Shown: positions 25,050 to 33,538, counted from the stretch's first letter. The stretch: 64,000 nucleotides of DNA from an uncultured Collinsella sp. (GCA_900540875.1 UQHT01000004.1:56743-120742); one strand, 5' to 3'. The notes: generated by a model from the sequence alone, not told the origin. Made by a program: numbers and translations.

Positions 25050-26793
25050 GGTGGACCATCTCCTCGGTAATGCGAACGATATCGGTGACCTCGCTCACCT
25101 GTGCAAAGACGGGAGAGACGGAGGATGCCAGACGATGAGAAAGCTCTATGACCTGAGGTGGCTCAACGTAGGCTTGCTGCATGAGCTCGATGTTCGAGAA
25201 TAGCTCGTGCGTGCGGCCGCGGTCGAGGATACGACCGTCGGCCATTACTACGATACGCTCGGCAAAGTCGGAAACGACTTCCATGTCGTGACAGACCATA
25301 ATCACGGCGCAGCCGCGCTCGGCCATGGTGCGCACCGTTTCCATGACGGTCATGCACTCGCGGTAATCAAGGCCGCTCGTGGGCTCGTCGAGCACGACGA
25401 TCTTGGGCTCAACAACTACGACGGAGGCAAGCGCCACCATTTGTCGCTGGCCGCGCGAAAGCGAGAAAGGTGCCTCATCGGCAGGCAGGCCAAAGCGGTC
25501 GATAACGAGTCGAGCGCGACGCAGAGCCTCGGCACGGTCGATGCCGGCAAGCTCCAGGCCAAAAGCGACCTCGTCGAGTACGGTATCCTTGCAGATCTGG
25601 CGGTCGGGGTTTTGGAAGAGGGTTGCGACTTCGCGGGCGATGCGGCTCGTGGGAACGGCTGCGGTGTCCAGCCCCGTAACGCGCACGCTGCCCGAGGCGG
25701 GCTTAAGCAGGCCTGTGAGCAGCTTGGTGAGCGTGGTCTTGCCGGCACCGTTCTGGCCGACGATGCCCACGAGCTCGCCGGGATAGAGGGTCAGGTTGAG
25801 GTCGTGTACGGCGGCGCCGCCATTGGGATAGGCAAACTCAACGTGATCGAAGGTGAGCACGGGCTCGGCGTCCTTGGCGTGCGGGCGCAACGACGGTGCA
25901 TGCGGGGAGCCGGCGGGCGCCTGGGCTTCGCTGGCCGCGTGTGCGGGGTCGACAATGCCCGAAATCAGGCGCTCGGCCTCATCGACATCCAAGCAAGGGG
26001 TACCGCTTACCAGGCCATCGGCCTCGAGGCTATTGAAGATACGCGTGACGCGAGGGCAGTCGACGCCGATGGCACGGAGCTCGTCGGTATGCGCGAAGAC
26101 CTCGTGTGGCTCGCCCTGCAGCGCGATTTCGCCACGGTTGAGCACGAGCACGCGGTTGCAGTACTCCGAGAGTAGGGCGACCTTTTGCTCAACGACGACG
26201 ATGGTGATTCCAAGCGCGCGGTTTGCCTCACGCAGCGTCTCGAAGACCAACGTGGAGCTGGCGGGGTCGAGTGCCGCGGTGGGCTCGTCGAGAACCAAGA
26301 CGCGCGGACGCATAGCGAGGATGGCAGCGATGGCTACCTTTTGCTTCTGTCCGCCCGAGAGGGTGGCGATCTCGCGGTCGCGCAGGTCGCTGATGCCGAC
26401 GGTCTCGAGGGTTTCGGTGACGCGCTGCTCAATCTGGTCGTGCGGCACGCCAAAGTTCTCGAGGCCAAAGAGCATCTCATCCTCAACCACGGAGGCGACC
26501 ATCTGCGTGTCGATATCCTGCAGCACGCTGCCGACGATTTGCGACACGTCGGTCAACGAGACCTCGCAGGTGTCGTGGCCGTCAACCATGACGGACCCAA
26601 AGAACGTGCCGGTGTAGTGGTGGGGCACGGCGCCCGACAGGCAGGCGGCAAGCGTGGACTTGCCGGCGCCCGAGGGCCCGATAATGCCGATGAAATCTCC
26701 CTTGTTCACGCTGAGTGAGATGTGGCTGAGCGCCCGCTCGGTCTGCGTGCCATAGGAGAACGAGACATCGTCGACGTTGATGATCGTTTCCAT
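25042..26793 (-). CDS. ecfA: Fused ECF ATPase (EcfA1-EcfA2 in one chain)
   Basis: 583 residues hold two complete ABC ATPase domains. Domain 1 (about 1-245): Walker A GPSGAGKST, signature LSGGQKQKVAIA, Walker B VLVLDEPTAAL. Domain 2 (about 305-550): Walker A GQNGAGKTT, a variant signature LSRGQRQMVALA, Walker B IVVLDEPTSGL. ECF transporters usually use two separate ATPases; fusion into one chain is a known variant. It drives uptake by the S component at 27006. AAAGG precedes the ATG. Confidence 0.92.
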   Translation of the reverse strand: METIINVDDVSFSYGTQTERALSHISLSVNKGDFIGIIGPSGAGKSTLAACLSGAVPHHYTGTFFGSVMVDGHDTCEVSLTDVSQIVGSVLQDIDTQMVASVVEDEMLFGLENFGVPHDQIEQRVTETLETVGISDLRDREIATLSGGQKQKVAIAAILAMRPRVLVLDEPTAALDPASSTLVFETLREANRALGITIVVVEQKVALLSEYCNRVLVLNRGEIALQGEPHEVFAHTDELRAIGVDCPRVTRIFNSLEADGLVSGTPCLDVDEAERLISGIVDPAHAASEAQAPAGSPHAPSLRPHAKDAEPVLTFDHVEFAYPNGGAAVHDLNLTLYPGELVGIVGQNGAGKTTLTKLLTGLLKPASGSVRVTGLDTAAVPTSRIAREVATLFQNPDRQICKDTVLDEVAFGLELAGIDRAEALRRARLVIDRFGLPADEAPFSLSRGQRQMVALASVVVVEPKIVVLDEPTSGLDYRECMTVMETVRTMAERGCAVIMVCHDMEVVSDFAERIVVMADGRILDRGRTHELFSNIELMQQAYVEPPQVIELSHRLASSVSPVFAQVSEVTDIVRITEEMVHRG

Positions 26794-26811
26794 GGATACC
26801 TTTCATAGTTA

Positions 26812-26855
26812 TTGGGGACGTTCTTACATGACTAGTCGTTTAAGAACGTCCCCAA
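26812..26855. repeat. Perfect 15-bp inverted repeat TTGGGGACGTTCTTA
   Basis: TTGGGGACGTTCTTA (26812-26826) and TAAGAACGTCCCCAA (26841-26855) with a 14-bp centre, placed 19 bp upstream of the ATPase start. A further GTCCCCAA / TTTGGGAC pair (26848-26875) overlaps it. It is probably a repetitive hairpin element but could also affect ATPase translation. Confidence 0.65.
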
Positions 26856-26898
26856 GAGCTAGTTGTTTGGGACAGTCTTTGTTGGTGGAGTGCGGAGA

Positions 26899-26999
26899 CG
26901 GCTTTACGAGGGGCCCCAGGTTGGCGCGAAAGAGGAGCGAAGCGTACTTGGGTACGCGAGCGACGAATGAACGCCAAGATGGGGTGGCTCATAAAGCCG
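26899..26999 (-). repeat. Structured dispersed element, copy D (between S component and ATPase)
   Basis: On the minus strand: CGGCTTTA closing stem, CCCCA-TC-TTGGCGT, apical TCATTCGTCG, inner hairpin GCGTACCCAAGTACGC, CTCTTTC, GCGCCAA-CC-TGGGG, TAAAGCCG. The TC/CC internal loop and apical segments match copies A-C while the stems differ but still pair (TTGGCG/CGCCAA instead of TGACGT/ACGTCA). It starts six bases after the S-component stop. Confidence 0.72.
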
Positions 27000-27005
27000 A
27001 GCGGG

Positions 27006-27578
27006 TTAGTTGAGCTTCAGGGCCTTCTGGATGGGCAAGTAGAGGGCGCCGACCAGAATGGCGTTAAAGACGGCGGTCATGGCGACGACGGGCAACATGG
27101 CGGCGGCGAGCTCGCCCACCACGCCGAGCATGGCCATCTTGATGACCATGAAGATGGCGCCGGAGACAAAGGTGGTCACGAAGGTTGCGACGATGGCGAC
27201 GGCAGGCTTGACCTGACCGTTCTTGCCGGCGGCGTTGACGATGCCGGCCATGAGCATGGCGGCGATGCCCTCGGCGGCAAAATCGACGAACGGCGAAGTG
27301 GTGGTGATCTGGATCACGGCAGCCGAGATGAGGCCAATGACGAGCGCCTGGCCGATGTTGGGGCGAACGACCAGGATGGTGAGGCAGAAGGCCGAGATGA
27401 TGAACTCGGGGCTGATCATGCCGCCCGAGATGCCCGAGATTGCCTTGCCGACGGTGAAGTTGAGGATGAAGCCGGCGGCGAGCAGGATGGCGAGCAGGAC
27501 GAGGTCGCGGACATCGAGTTTGCCGCGATCGGCGGTATGGACGGTGCGGGGCTGGGTGGCGGTGGTGTTCTGAGACAT
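27006..27578 (-). CDS. ECF transporter S component, probable tryptophan uptake
   Basis: The 190-residue membrane protein binds the substrate of the ECF complex. About six hydrophobic segments follow a 24-residue polar N terminus (for example LVLLAILLAAGFILNFTVGK and AVIQITTTSPFVDF). It belongs to the broad ECF S-component group; the sequence alone does not name the ligand. The leader peptide with three adjacent Trp codons and the terminator upstream indicate tryptophan-responsive attenuation, so tryptophan or a precursor is the likely substrate. Start ATG 27578 has AAAGGA upstream; an earlier ATG at 27608 would lie before the ribosome site. Confidence 0.82.
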   Translation of the reverse strand: MSQNTTATQPRTVHTADRGKLDVRDLVLLAILLAAGFILNFTVGKAISGISGGMISPEFIISAFCLTILVVRPNIGQALVIGLISAAVIQITTTSPFVDFAAEGIAAMLMAGIVNAAGKNGQVKPAVAIVATFVTTFVSGAIFMVIKMAMLGVVGELAAAMLPVVAMTAVFNAILVGALYLPIQKALKLN

Positions 27579-27655
27579 GGTGAAAATCCTTTCGGAAGGG
27601 GATTGCAAGAGAAAAGCGGAGGCGCGTGATGCGAATGCGATCGGGCTCGAGATAG

Positions 27656-27687
27656 AAAAAGGCCCCCGGTCGAAACCGGAGGCCTTC
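27656..27687 (-). terminator. Attenuator terminator in the ECF operon leader
   Basis: Minus strand AAGGCCTCCGG (27685-27675), loop TTTCGA, CCGGGGGCCTT then TTTT. The 3' arm includes TCGACCGG, which can instead pair with TCGGTCGA in the leader peptide gene (about 27729-27737), giving a candidate antiterminator. Confidence 0.8.
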
Positions 27688-27722
27688 CAATCACCTAGAG
27701 CGCAAAAACAGGCGTGAGGGAC

Positions 27723-27791
27723 TCACTGTCGACCGATCGTATTCGCATCACGCCACCACCAGTTGTTGAGAGGTTTCATCGTGTTCTTCAT
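27723..27791 (-). CDS. Tryptophan-rich leader peptide (22 residues)
   Basis: ATG 27791 is preceded by a strong AAAGGAG and seven-base spacing. The peptide starts MKNTMKPLNN, then has three consecutive Trp codons (27761-27753), and ends nine residues later at TGA 27723. A terminator follows 36 bp downstream, and the S-component gene after that. This is the classic layout of amino-acid attenuation: ribosome stalling at the Trp codons when charged tRNA-Trp is low would favour read-through. Too short for routine gene callers. Confidence 0.85.
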   Translation of the reverse strand: MKNTMKPLNNWWWRDANTIGRQ

Positions 27792-27978
27792 GTTGGTGGC
27801 TCCTTTCGTGATGCCGTGGCGCGGTCGCACCTAGTTGCTGTTGCGCTGCACTATAGCACAGCGAAGTGTGTGCGGGGAAATCTTTTTTAAAAAGATTTCA
27901 GGCGGGTTTCCCGTCGGTCAAAAGAGCGGGCTAAGCGGGCGAGGCTGCCATTGCTGCCTCGCCCGCTCAGCTAAGACG
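27792..27978. other. Gap between the ECF leader and the C69 peptidase gene
   Basis: No gene. On the minus strand TATAGT (near 27851-27856) may be the -10 of the attenuated ECF operon; a clear -35 was not found. The remainder is a short poly-A/T stretch (TTTTTTAAAAAG near 27883-27895) that may help end the peptidase-side transcript. Confidence 0.35.
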
Positions 27979-29922
27979 TTACTCCTTATTGCGACGGTAG
28001 AGGAAGTAACCGCCTGCGGAGATGACGGCAACGCCAGCGATGGCGAATGCAGCCACCACGCGGCCATCAAAACTATCACCGGTGGTGGGCAGGCCGCCCT
28101 TGGTGTTCGTCTTGTTGGTGGTTACTGTGGTCGTGGTGTCGGACTTGCCAGGCTTCTCGGGCTTGGTGGTGGGCTGCTCGGGCTTAGCGGGCTGCTCGGG
28201 GGTACCGGGCTGCTCAGGAGTACCAGGCTGCTCGGGGGTGCCAGGCTGATCCGGGGTTACCGGGTCGGTGGCAAGAGCGTCCTTGGCGTAGGTGATGGAC
28301 ACCTTGAGGCCGTTGGTCTCGGTGTTCAGGTCGCTCGGGGTGAAGGGCGTGCTGAAATCCTCAGCCTTCAGATAAGCGCGCATCTCCTGGAGAAGGGCCT
28401 TGCACTTGACGTAGGTGTTCTCAGTGGCAGCCTTGCCGGCCTTGTTTGCCAGGGCGGTGCGGCCCTCAGTGGTGGTCTCGGCCTGCATAGCAGCATCGAC
28501 CTCAAGGTTCTGCTCGATGAGCTCGTTCTGGAGAGCGTCGAGGTAGGCGCGAACGCCGGTGCCGAGCTGCTCGCGGTGCTCGTAGCAGAGGGAACTAATG
28601 TCCATGAGGACGTAGTTGATGGAGTTCTCGGGCTCCTCGTTGTTCACGATGTCCGTCTCTTCGCAGTGATCGTAGGAGACATCCTGATTGCTGAAGTAGG
28701 GGCTGACCTCGGTGAGCAGTGCAGAGTACAGAGGAATAGCGACGGAGTAGGCGGCGCGGGAGAGCATCTCCCACTGAATGGTCGCGATCTCGGGGTCCAT
28801 GCCCTGACGGATCTGGAAGAGGTTGGTCTCGGTGCTTCTTTCGGTGCCGATGGCGTAGACACCGTCGGTGTTGGCGTTGAGGCCGGGGACATTTTCGCCG
28901 CGGTTGCCAAATGCACGGATCATCTCAAAGGTGTTCCAGTCGGACTTGCCGGGCTTGAAGAACAGGGGCTGGATCTCGCTGACCATGGCTCCGATTTGGT
29001 CGGGGCCTTTTTCCGGTTTAACCGTGACGATGTCGTAATCCGCACCCTTGGTCAACGGGGCCATGAAGTAATCGCGGCCCTGGACATAGCGAGTCCACTG
29101 ATGAACGCCGGAATCGGCGACGCTTTTGCCATAGGTCTTGGCAACGTCGAACTTGCCGTCGGTGTACTCGGCGAAGCCATTTTTCTCGGGCATGGTCTGG
29201 ATGCCCTCGGAGTGGAGGCAGTTCTCGACGTCATCAAGGTTGACATCGTAATTGAGTCCGCCGATGTTGGGGTTGAGTGAGGCGACGTCATCGGCGAGCT
29301 TCATGGCGATCCACTGGTGGCCGGAAAGTGCGGCAAACAGCCAAGTCTCGTTGCTGTCGGCGATGATAATCTGATCGTTGCCGTTGGCGCCCTGCTCGTC
29401 GATGATCTTGCCGAGGAGCTCGACACCCTCACGTGCTTTGGCACTTTCGCCTAAGATAACGCTGCCGTAGCTATACTCGCCAATGCCAGTGTCGGTCAGG
29501 GGGTCTGCCTTGGCGGCTTTATCGTTCATGTTGGTGGTCAGCGTTGCGGAGCAGGACACGCCCTTCTCATTGATGCCTGCCTCAGAGTAGGCATCATAGC
29601 GCCCGTGCCACTGCGAAGGATGATCGCGCACGTAGCTATAACGATATGTAGTCTTGGTCGACCTGTATGAGAAGTCGGACTCGTCTGAGCCGTAGGTATA
29701 CCCGGGGGCATGCGACGGCTCAATGCCAAAGTGCTTGAGGTAGCGCGGGCCAAAGTCCTCGGCGCGACCATAGTACGTGTTGTTGTCGGCCGTAAGGTTT
29801 TTGCCCATGTACATTTGCGTGCAGGCGAGCGCAGATGTCGGCATGGACATGATGGTCGCAGCTCCAAAGGCGAGGCCTATGCCTAGCTTCTTGAGCGCGT
29901 TGACGGGGCGAGTTTTCCTCAT
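27979..29922 (-). CDS. Sortase-anchored C69-family dipeptidase
   Basis: The 647-residue precursor has a signal peptide ending SMPTSALA; the next residue, Cys34 in ACTQMYMGKNLTADN, is the expected N-terminal nucleophile of C69 (Ntn-type) dipeptidases once the signal is removed. The catalytic domain runs to about 480, with the family YGRAEDFG segment. A helical region (480-555) leads to Pro-rich repeats of PGTPEQ (about 568-590), a Thr-rich stretch and a C-terminal anchor: LPTTGDS, a hydrophobic helix and RRNKE, so the protein is probably attached to the wall by sortase. GGGAGGG precedes the ATG. It probably digests peptides outside the cell. Confidence 0.9.
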   Translation of the reverse strand: MRKTRPVNALKKLGIGLAFGAATIMSMPTSALACTQMYMGKNLTADNNTYYGRAEDFGPRYLKHFGIEPSHAPGYTYGSDESDFSYRSTKTTYRYSYVRDHPSQWHGRYDAYSEAGINEKGVSCSATLTTNMNDKAAKADPLTDTGIGEYSYGSVILGESAKAREGVELLGKIIDEQGANGNDQIIIADSNETWLFAALSGHQWIAMKLADDVASLNPNIGGLNYDVNLDDVENCLHSEGIQTMPEKNGFAEYTDGKFDVAKTYGKSVADSGVHQWTRYVQGRDYFMAPLTKGADYDIVTVKPEKGPDQIGAMVSEIQPLFFKPGKSDWNTFEMIRAFGNRGENVPGLNANTDGVYAIGTERSTETNLFQIRQGMDPEIATIQWEMLSRAAYSVAIPLYSALLTEVSPYFSNQDVSYDHCEETDIVNNEEPENSINYVLMDISSLCYEHREQLGTGVRAYLDALQNELIEQNLEVDAAMQAETTTEGRTALANKAGKAATENTYVKCKALLQEMRAYLKAEDFSTPFTPSDLNTETNGLKVSITYAKDALATDPVTPDQPGTPEQPGTPEQPGTPEQPAKPEQPTTKPEKPGKSDTTTTVTTNKTNTKGGLPTTGDSFDGRVVAAFAIAGVAVISAGGYFLYRRNKE

Positions 29923-29940
29923 TTTCCCTCCCAGCGTGCG

Positions 29941-29965
29941 AAAGCCCTCTGTCGCCAGAGGGCTT
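29941..29965 (-). promoter_or_regulatory. Hairpin in the C69 gene leader
   Basis: GAAGCCCTCTG GCGA CAGAGGGCTTTC on the minus strand, ending 19 bp before the start codon. It looks like a terminator with a short T tract and may attenuate the gene or be a repeat. Confidence 0.45.
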
Positions 29966-30153
29966 CAGCCAATAAAGACACCTCATTAGCGTAACGAACT
30001 TGAAACAATATTCATCTATGAAAGAAACTTACTCGATAAGCGTGATGAAATATGCGATGAACGGTTAATCGTACTCAGTTTGCAGCTTTACTTTAATAAA
30101 GACGCCCTGTAATTACTGTAGCCGAATAAAGTAGCTGGGAATGCCCGAAATGA

Positions 30154-30190
30154 AAATCCCCCGCTGTTTGACGAATGCATAAACAGCGGG
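30154..30190 (-). terminator. Terminator after the small membrane protein
   Basis: Minus strand CCCGCTGTTT (30190-30181) pairs perfectly with AAACAGCGGG (30169-30160), followed by GGATTTTC. It ends the lipid kinase and small-protein unit. Confidence 0.75.
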
Positions 30191-30228
30191 AGAGTCGATA
30201 ACTGGATGAATATCATACCAATGTGGAT

Positions 30229-30321
30229 TTACTTCTTTCGGCGGTGAATCACGTTGATGGCGTAACCGACGAGCATGGCCAAGACGATGACAATAAAGCC
30301 GATCAGGGGATTGTCGTTCAT
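30229..30321 (-). CDS. 30-residue single-pass membrane protein
   Basis: ATG 30321 follows a perfect GGAGG with a six-base spacer and lies ten bases after the lipid kinase stop. The product (MNDNPLIGFIVIVLAMLVGY, then AINVIHRRKK) is one hydrophobic helix with an acidic start and a basic end, so its N terminus would face outward. A terminator follows. The position suggests it acts with the lipid kinase, for example as a small regulatory partner; this is inference. Confidence 0.65.
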   Translation of the reverse strand: MNDNPLIGFIVIVLAMLVGYAINVIHRRKK

Positions 30322-30330
30322 AGGGTCCTC

Positions 30331-31248
30331 CTATTTTCCGAGCGGGGAGAATTCGTCGACGATGAGGTCGAGGCATTGCGGAAGCGCGCGGGCTCCAAAG
30401 ACGCCCGAATTGCTGGAGATAATCTCGCCATCGAACTGCATGCCCAGTGACGGGGTGCAGGTGATCTTGGCTTCCTTGGTCTGGATGATCTTGAACTGTG
30501 GGCGCCCGAGTACCTTACCGGCGGGGTCAAGCGCAGCGGTGATCACAGTAGGCAGCAGCTGAACGGTGCGCACGGGTTCGATGACCGCAATATCGACCAT
30601 GCCATCGTTCATGCGGCAGTCGGGGAACAGGTTGATGTCGTTTTGAATGACCGAGGTATTACCCGCCATGCAGCAGATGCCGTCGAGCTCCTCGACAATG
30701 CCGTCGTGCTCAATGGTAAAGTGCGCCACCGTGGGGTTGGGCGTGGCGAGAGCGGAGAGGAAGTAGGCGATCTCGCCGATGTCGTTTTTGGTGGGAGCGG
30801 CCTTCATCATGATCTCGGCGTCGAAGCCCGAGCCGGCGATGATGATGAAGCCGTGGCGCTTCTCTCTGCCGTTCTCGTCGAGCCAAAAGAGCTCGCCCAT
30901 GTCCACTTTGACCGTGCGACCGGCGCGGCAAGCCTTGGCGAGCGCCGCCGCCTCAGGGGCATTGCCGATGTTGTTGAAGAACAGGCAGGCCGTGCCGGAG
31001 GGGAAGACGAGCGTGGGGACGCCGCATCCGCGCATCTGGTCGAGAACGTTGGAGACGGTGCCGTCGCCGCCCGAAATCACCACGCGATCAAACTCGCGCA
31101 CGTCTGCCACGGCGTCCTCGGGTTCCATGCCGTCGCCGATAAAACGCATCACGACCTCGTCGCCGCCCTGCGCGAGGGCGTGCGTGAATGCGTAGATTTC
31201 ATCTGAGCTGGGGCCCGATGCCGGGTTGTGGATGATAAGGCAGCGCAT
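30331..31248 (-). CDS. Diacylglycerol kinase-family lipid kinase
   Basis: The 305-residue protein is a DagK/YegS/sphingosine-kinase-type lipid kinase. The nucleotide motif VVISGGDGTVSNVLD (about 58-72) and the N-terminal IIHNPASGP are intact, and the C-terminal half holds FDAEIMMKA and CTPSLGMQFDGE. It phosphorylates diacylglycerol or a related lipid at the membrane. The ATG has only a weak ribosome site. A tiny membrane protein follows in the same unit. Confidence 0.88.
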   Translation of the reverse strand: MRCLIIHNPASGPSSDEIYAFTHALAQGGDEVVMRFIGDGMEPEDAVADVREFDRVVISGGDGTVSNVLDQMRGCGVPTLVFPSGTACLFFNNIGNAPEAAALAKACRAGRTVKVDMGELFWLDENGREKRHGFIIIAGSGFDAEIMMKAAPTKNDIGEIAYFLSALATPNPTVAHFTIEHDGIVEELDGICCMAGNTSVIQNDINLFPDCRMNDGMVDIAVIEPVRTVQLLPTVITAALDPAGKVLGRPQFKIIQTKEAKITCTPSLGMQFDGEIISSNSGVFGARALPQCLDLIVDEFSPLGK

Positions 31249-31346
31249 ACTTACGTTCCCGTTCTGTGACTAACCGAGTATAGTTGTAAGACAATGCCGT
31301 TATCCTACCCGTGTTTTTCGGGCCTAACCTTATTCGATGGGTTGAT

Positions 31347-32480
31347 ATGTACATTTCCACACATCAGGCTCTACTCGACTTTTGCCAGCGCGCCCGTGAG
31401 TTTGACGCGATTGCCGTCGATACCGAGTTTTTGCGCGAGCGCACGTTCCATCCGCGCCTGTGTTTGGTTCAGATTGCCACCCCTGCCGAGAGCGTCGCGG
31501 TCGACCCTCTGGTGATCGACGACCTGTCGCCGCTGGCCGAGCTTATGGCTGACGAGAGCGTGACCAAGGTGTTCCATGCTTGCTCGCAGGACATGGAAGT
31601 TATGCTTCATACCGTAGGCGTGTTGCCGCGTCCGATTTTTGACACGCAGGTGGCCGCCGCCTTTTTGGGCGAACGCCAGCAGATTTCCTACGGCGCGCTC
31701 GTGCAGACGTTTTGCGGCGTCTCGCTGCCCAAGACTGAGTCGCTGACCGACTGGTCGCGTCGCCCGCTGACCGATAAGCAGATTGAGTATGCGATCGATG
31801 ACGTCAAGTACCTGATCGTCGCCTATACCGAGATGATGAGCCGCCTGCGCGAGCTGGGCCGTGTGGACTGGGTGCTCGACGAGCTGCGCCCGCTGGCTGA
31901 CGAGTCGCACTATCGCGCCGATCGCCACGAGGCGTTCCGCAAGGTCAAGCGCATCAATTCGTGCAGCCGTCACCAGCTGGGTATCGCGCGCGAGCTCGCC
32001 GCCTGGCGCGAGGACCGCGCCGAGCGCCGTAACATCCCGCGCAAGTGGGTCATGTCCGACGACACGCTGCTTGCGCTCGTTAAGCGCAATCCCGTCCGCG
32101 TTGAGGAGTTCCGTAGCATTCGCGGTACCGACCAGCTGGGGGAGCGCGACGTGGACGGTGCGCTCATGGCCATCAAGCGCGGCGCGAGCTGCCCGCACGA
32201 TCGCCTGCCGCTCATGGTGCGCGGACACCGTCAGATCTCGCCGGAGCTGGAGAGCGTGACGGACCTGATGTATGCGCTCATCCGCCTGGTTGCCGAGCGC
32301 TCGGGGGTGGCGACCTCGGTCATTGCCTCGCGCGATGACCTGGCCGATTACATCGAGCATCCTGAGCAAAGCCCCCTGCGCGAAGGCTGGCGTTTTGAGC
32401 TTGTGGGTTCGCGCCTGGACGATCTGCTTTCCGGCAATATGGGGCTCACCGTGAAGGACGGAAAGATTGAGTTGTTATAG
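31347..32480 (+). CDS. rnd: Ribonuclease D
   Basis: The 377-residue 3'-5' exoribonuclease matures tRNA and other RNAs. DEDD motifs are present: Exo I AVDTEFLRE, Exo II FHACSQDMEVM, and Exo III with YAIDDVKYL (Tyr/Asp). An HRDC domain follows (about 205-290, LAAWREDRAERRNIPRKWVM). The start at ATG 31347 fits the RNase D N terminus (MYISTHQALLDF); a GTG 36 bp upstream is possible. Dispersed element copy B begins seven bases after the stop. Confidence 0.9.
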   Translation: MYISTHQALLDFCQRAREFDAIAVDTEFLRERTFHPRLCLVQIATPAESVAVDPLVIDDLSPLAELMADESVTKVFHACSQDMEVMLHTVGVLPRPIFDTQVAAAFLGERQQISYGALVQTFCGVSLPKTESLTDWSRRPLTDKQIEYAIDDVKYLIVAYTEMMSRLRELGRVDWVLDELRPLADESHYRADRHEAFRKVKRINSCSRHQLGIARELAAWREDRAERRNIPRKWVMSDDTLLALVKRNPVRVEEFRSIRGTDQLGERDVDGALMAIKRGASCPHDRLPLMVRGHRQISPELESVTDLMYALIRLVAERSGVATSVIASRDDLADYIEHPEQSPLREGWRFELVGSRLDDLLSGNMGLTVKDGKIELL

Positions 32481-32487
32481 GTATATA

Positions 32488-32634
32488 GTTACGCGGTTTT
32501 ACCAAACCGCGTAACAGCTCGACGCTGCAAACGGCCGAGAGCGGCAATCTGACGTTCAATCGTCGCTCGCGTACCAAAGTACGCGTCGCTTCTCTTTCAC
32601 GTCACCTTGCTCGCTCTCGGCCGTTTTCGCTGAC
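32488..32634 (+). repeat. Structured dispersed element, copy B (3' of RNase D)
   Basis: Order: hairpin 1 (GTTACGCGGTTT TACC AAACCGCGTAAC), GCTCGACGCTGCAA, long stem ACGGCCGAGAGCG-GCAA-TC-TGACGT with ACGTCA-CC-TTGC-T-CGCTCTCGGCCGT, apical TCAATCGTCG, inner hairpin CGCGTAC CAAA GTACGCG, TCTCTTTC, then CGCTGAC. Stems differ from copy A in matched pairs. Confidence 0.82.
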
Positions 32635-32718
32635 ATTGCCAAAACATCGATGTTGATTTGCCTGCTGGGCGAGTGGGTAGAATGCCTCCAACGTGTAACT
32701 CGATTTGGAGGAATTCGC

Positions 32719-33423
32719 ATGCCCTATTACTATGGATATGGCTTTGGCATCGACCCGCTGTACCTGCTGGTTGTTCTTGTCTGCACGGTGCTTGGCCTTG
32801 CTGCGCAGAGCTATATCAATTCGACGTACAAGACGTGGTCCAAGGTTCGCTCGGACGGCGACACGGGTGCCACGGTCGCTCGCCGCATGCTCGACGCCGA
32901 CGGTTGCAACGCCGTGGGTATCAAGGGCGTCGCCGGTGAGCTCACCGACCATTACAACCCGCAGGACAATAACCTGTATCTGTCGGATTCCAACCGTTCG
33001 GGCGGCTCGGTCGCAAGCGTTGCTGTCGCTTGTCACGAGGCAGGCCATGCCGCGCAGCGTCAAAGCGGCTATGCCATGATGAAGGTACGCACCGCCCTCG
33101 TGCCGGTCGTCAACTTTACCCAGAACACTTGGACCATCGTGCTGCTCATGGGCCTGTTTATGAACATCGCGGGACTCACGACCCTCGCACTGATCTTCTT
33201 CTCGTTTAGCGTGCTGTTCCAACTGGTTACGCTACCGGTCGAGATTGATGCTAGTCGGCGCGCCGTGGCGTATATTGAGCAGTCGGGTATGAGCTCCCAG
33301 CAGGTCAACGGTGCCAAGAAGGTGCTGACGGCCGCCGCGCTTACCTATGTGGCTGCGGCGCTCACCTCGATTATTCAGCTGCTCTATCTTATGGCTCGAT
33401 ACAACAGAAACTCCAACCGATAA
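32719..33423 (+). CDS. Zinc-dependent membrane metallopeptidase (YugP-like)
   Basis: The 234-residue protein matches the YugP/DUF zinc metallopeptidase group. An N-terminal helix (about 12-35) precedes the zinc motif CHEAGHAAQ near residue 110, with further hydrophobic segments at about 140-175 and 205-225. A conserved LPVEIDASRRA segment follows. GGAGG precedes ATG 32719; the longer upstream frame starts inside the repeat region. Substrate unknown. Confidence 0.85.
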   Translation: MPYYYGYGFGIDPLYLLVVLVCTVLGLAAQSYINSTYKTWSKVRSDGDTGATVARRMLDADGCNAVGIKGVAGELTDHYNPQDNNLYLSDSNRSGGSVASVAVACHEAGHAAQRQSGYAMMKVRTALVPVVNFTQNTWTIVLLMGLFMNIAGLTTLALIFFSFSVLFQLVTLPVEIDASRRAVAYIEQSGMSSQQVNGAKKVLTAAALTYVAAALTSIIQLLYLMARYNRNSNR

Positions 33424-33438
33424 CAAATTGGGTCGCTG

Positions 33439-33470
33439 GGCGCCGCGGGGATTCGTGTCCTCGCGGCGCT
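33439..33470 (+). terminator. GC hairpin after the metallopeptidase
   Basis: GGCGCCGCGGGGA pairs with TCCTCGCGGCGCT. It has no T run, so termination would be weak or factor-dependent. Confidence 0.45.
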
Positions 33471-33538
33471 GTACTATGTGTTGGACTTGAATTTGCGCAG
33501 GGCCGAAGCCCTTGTGCACGATGACGAAAGGGGGCTGC

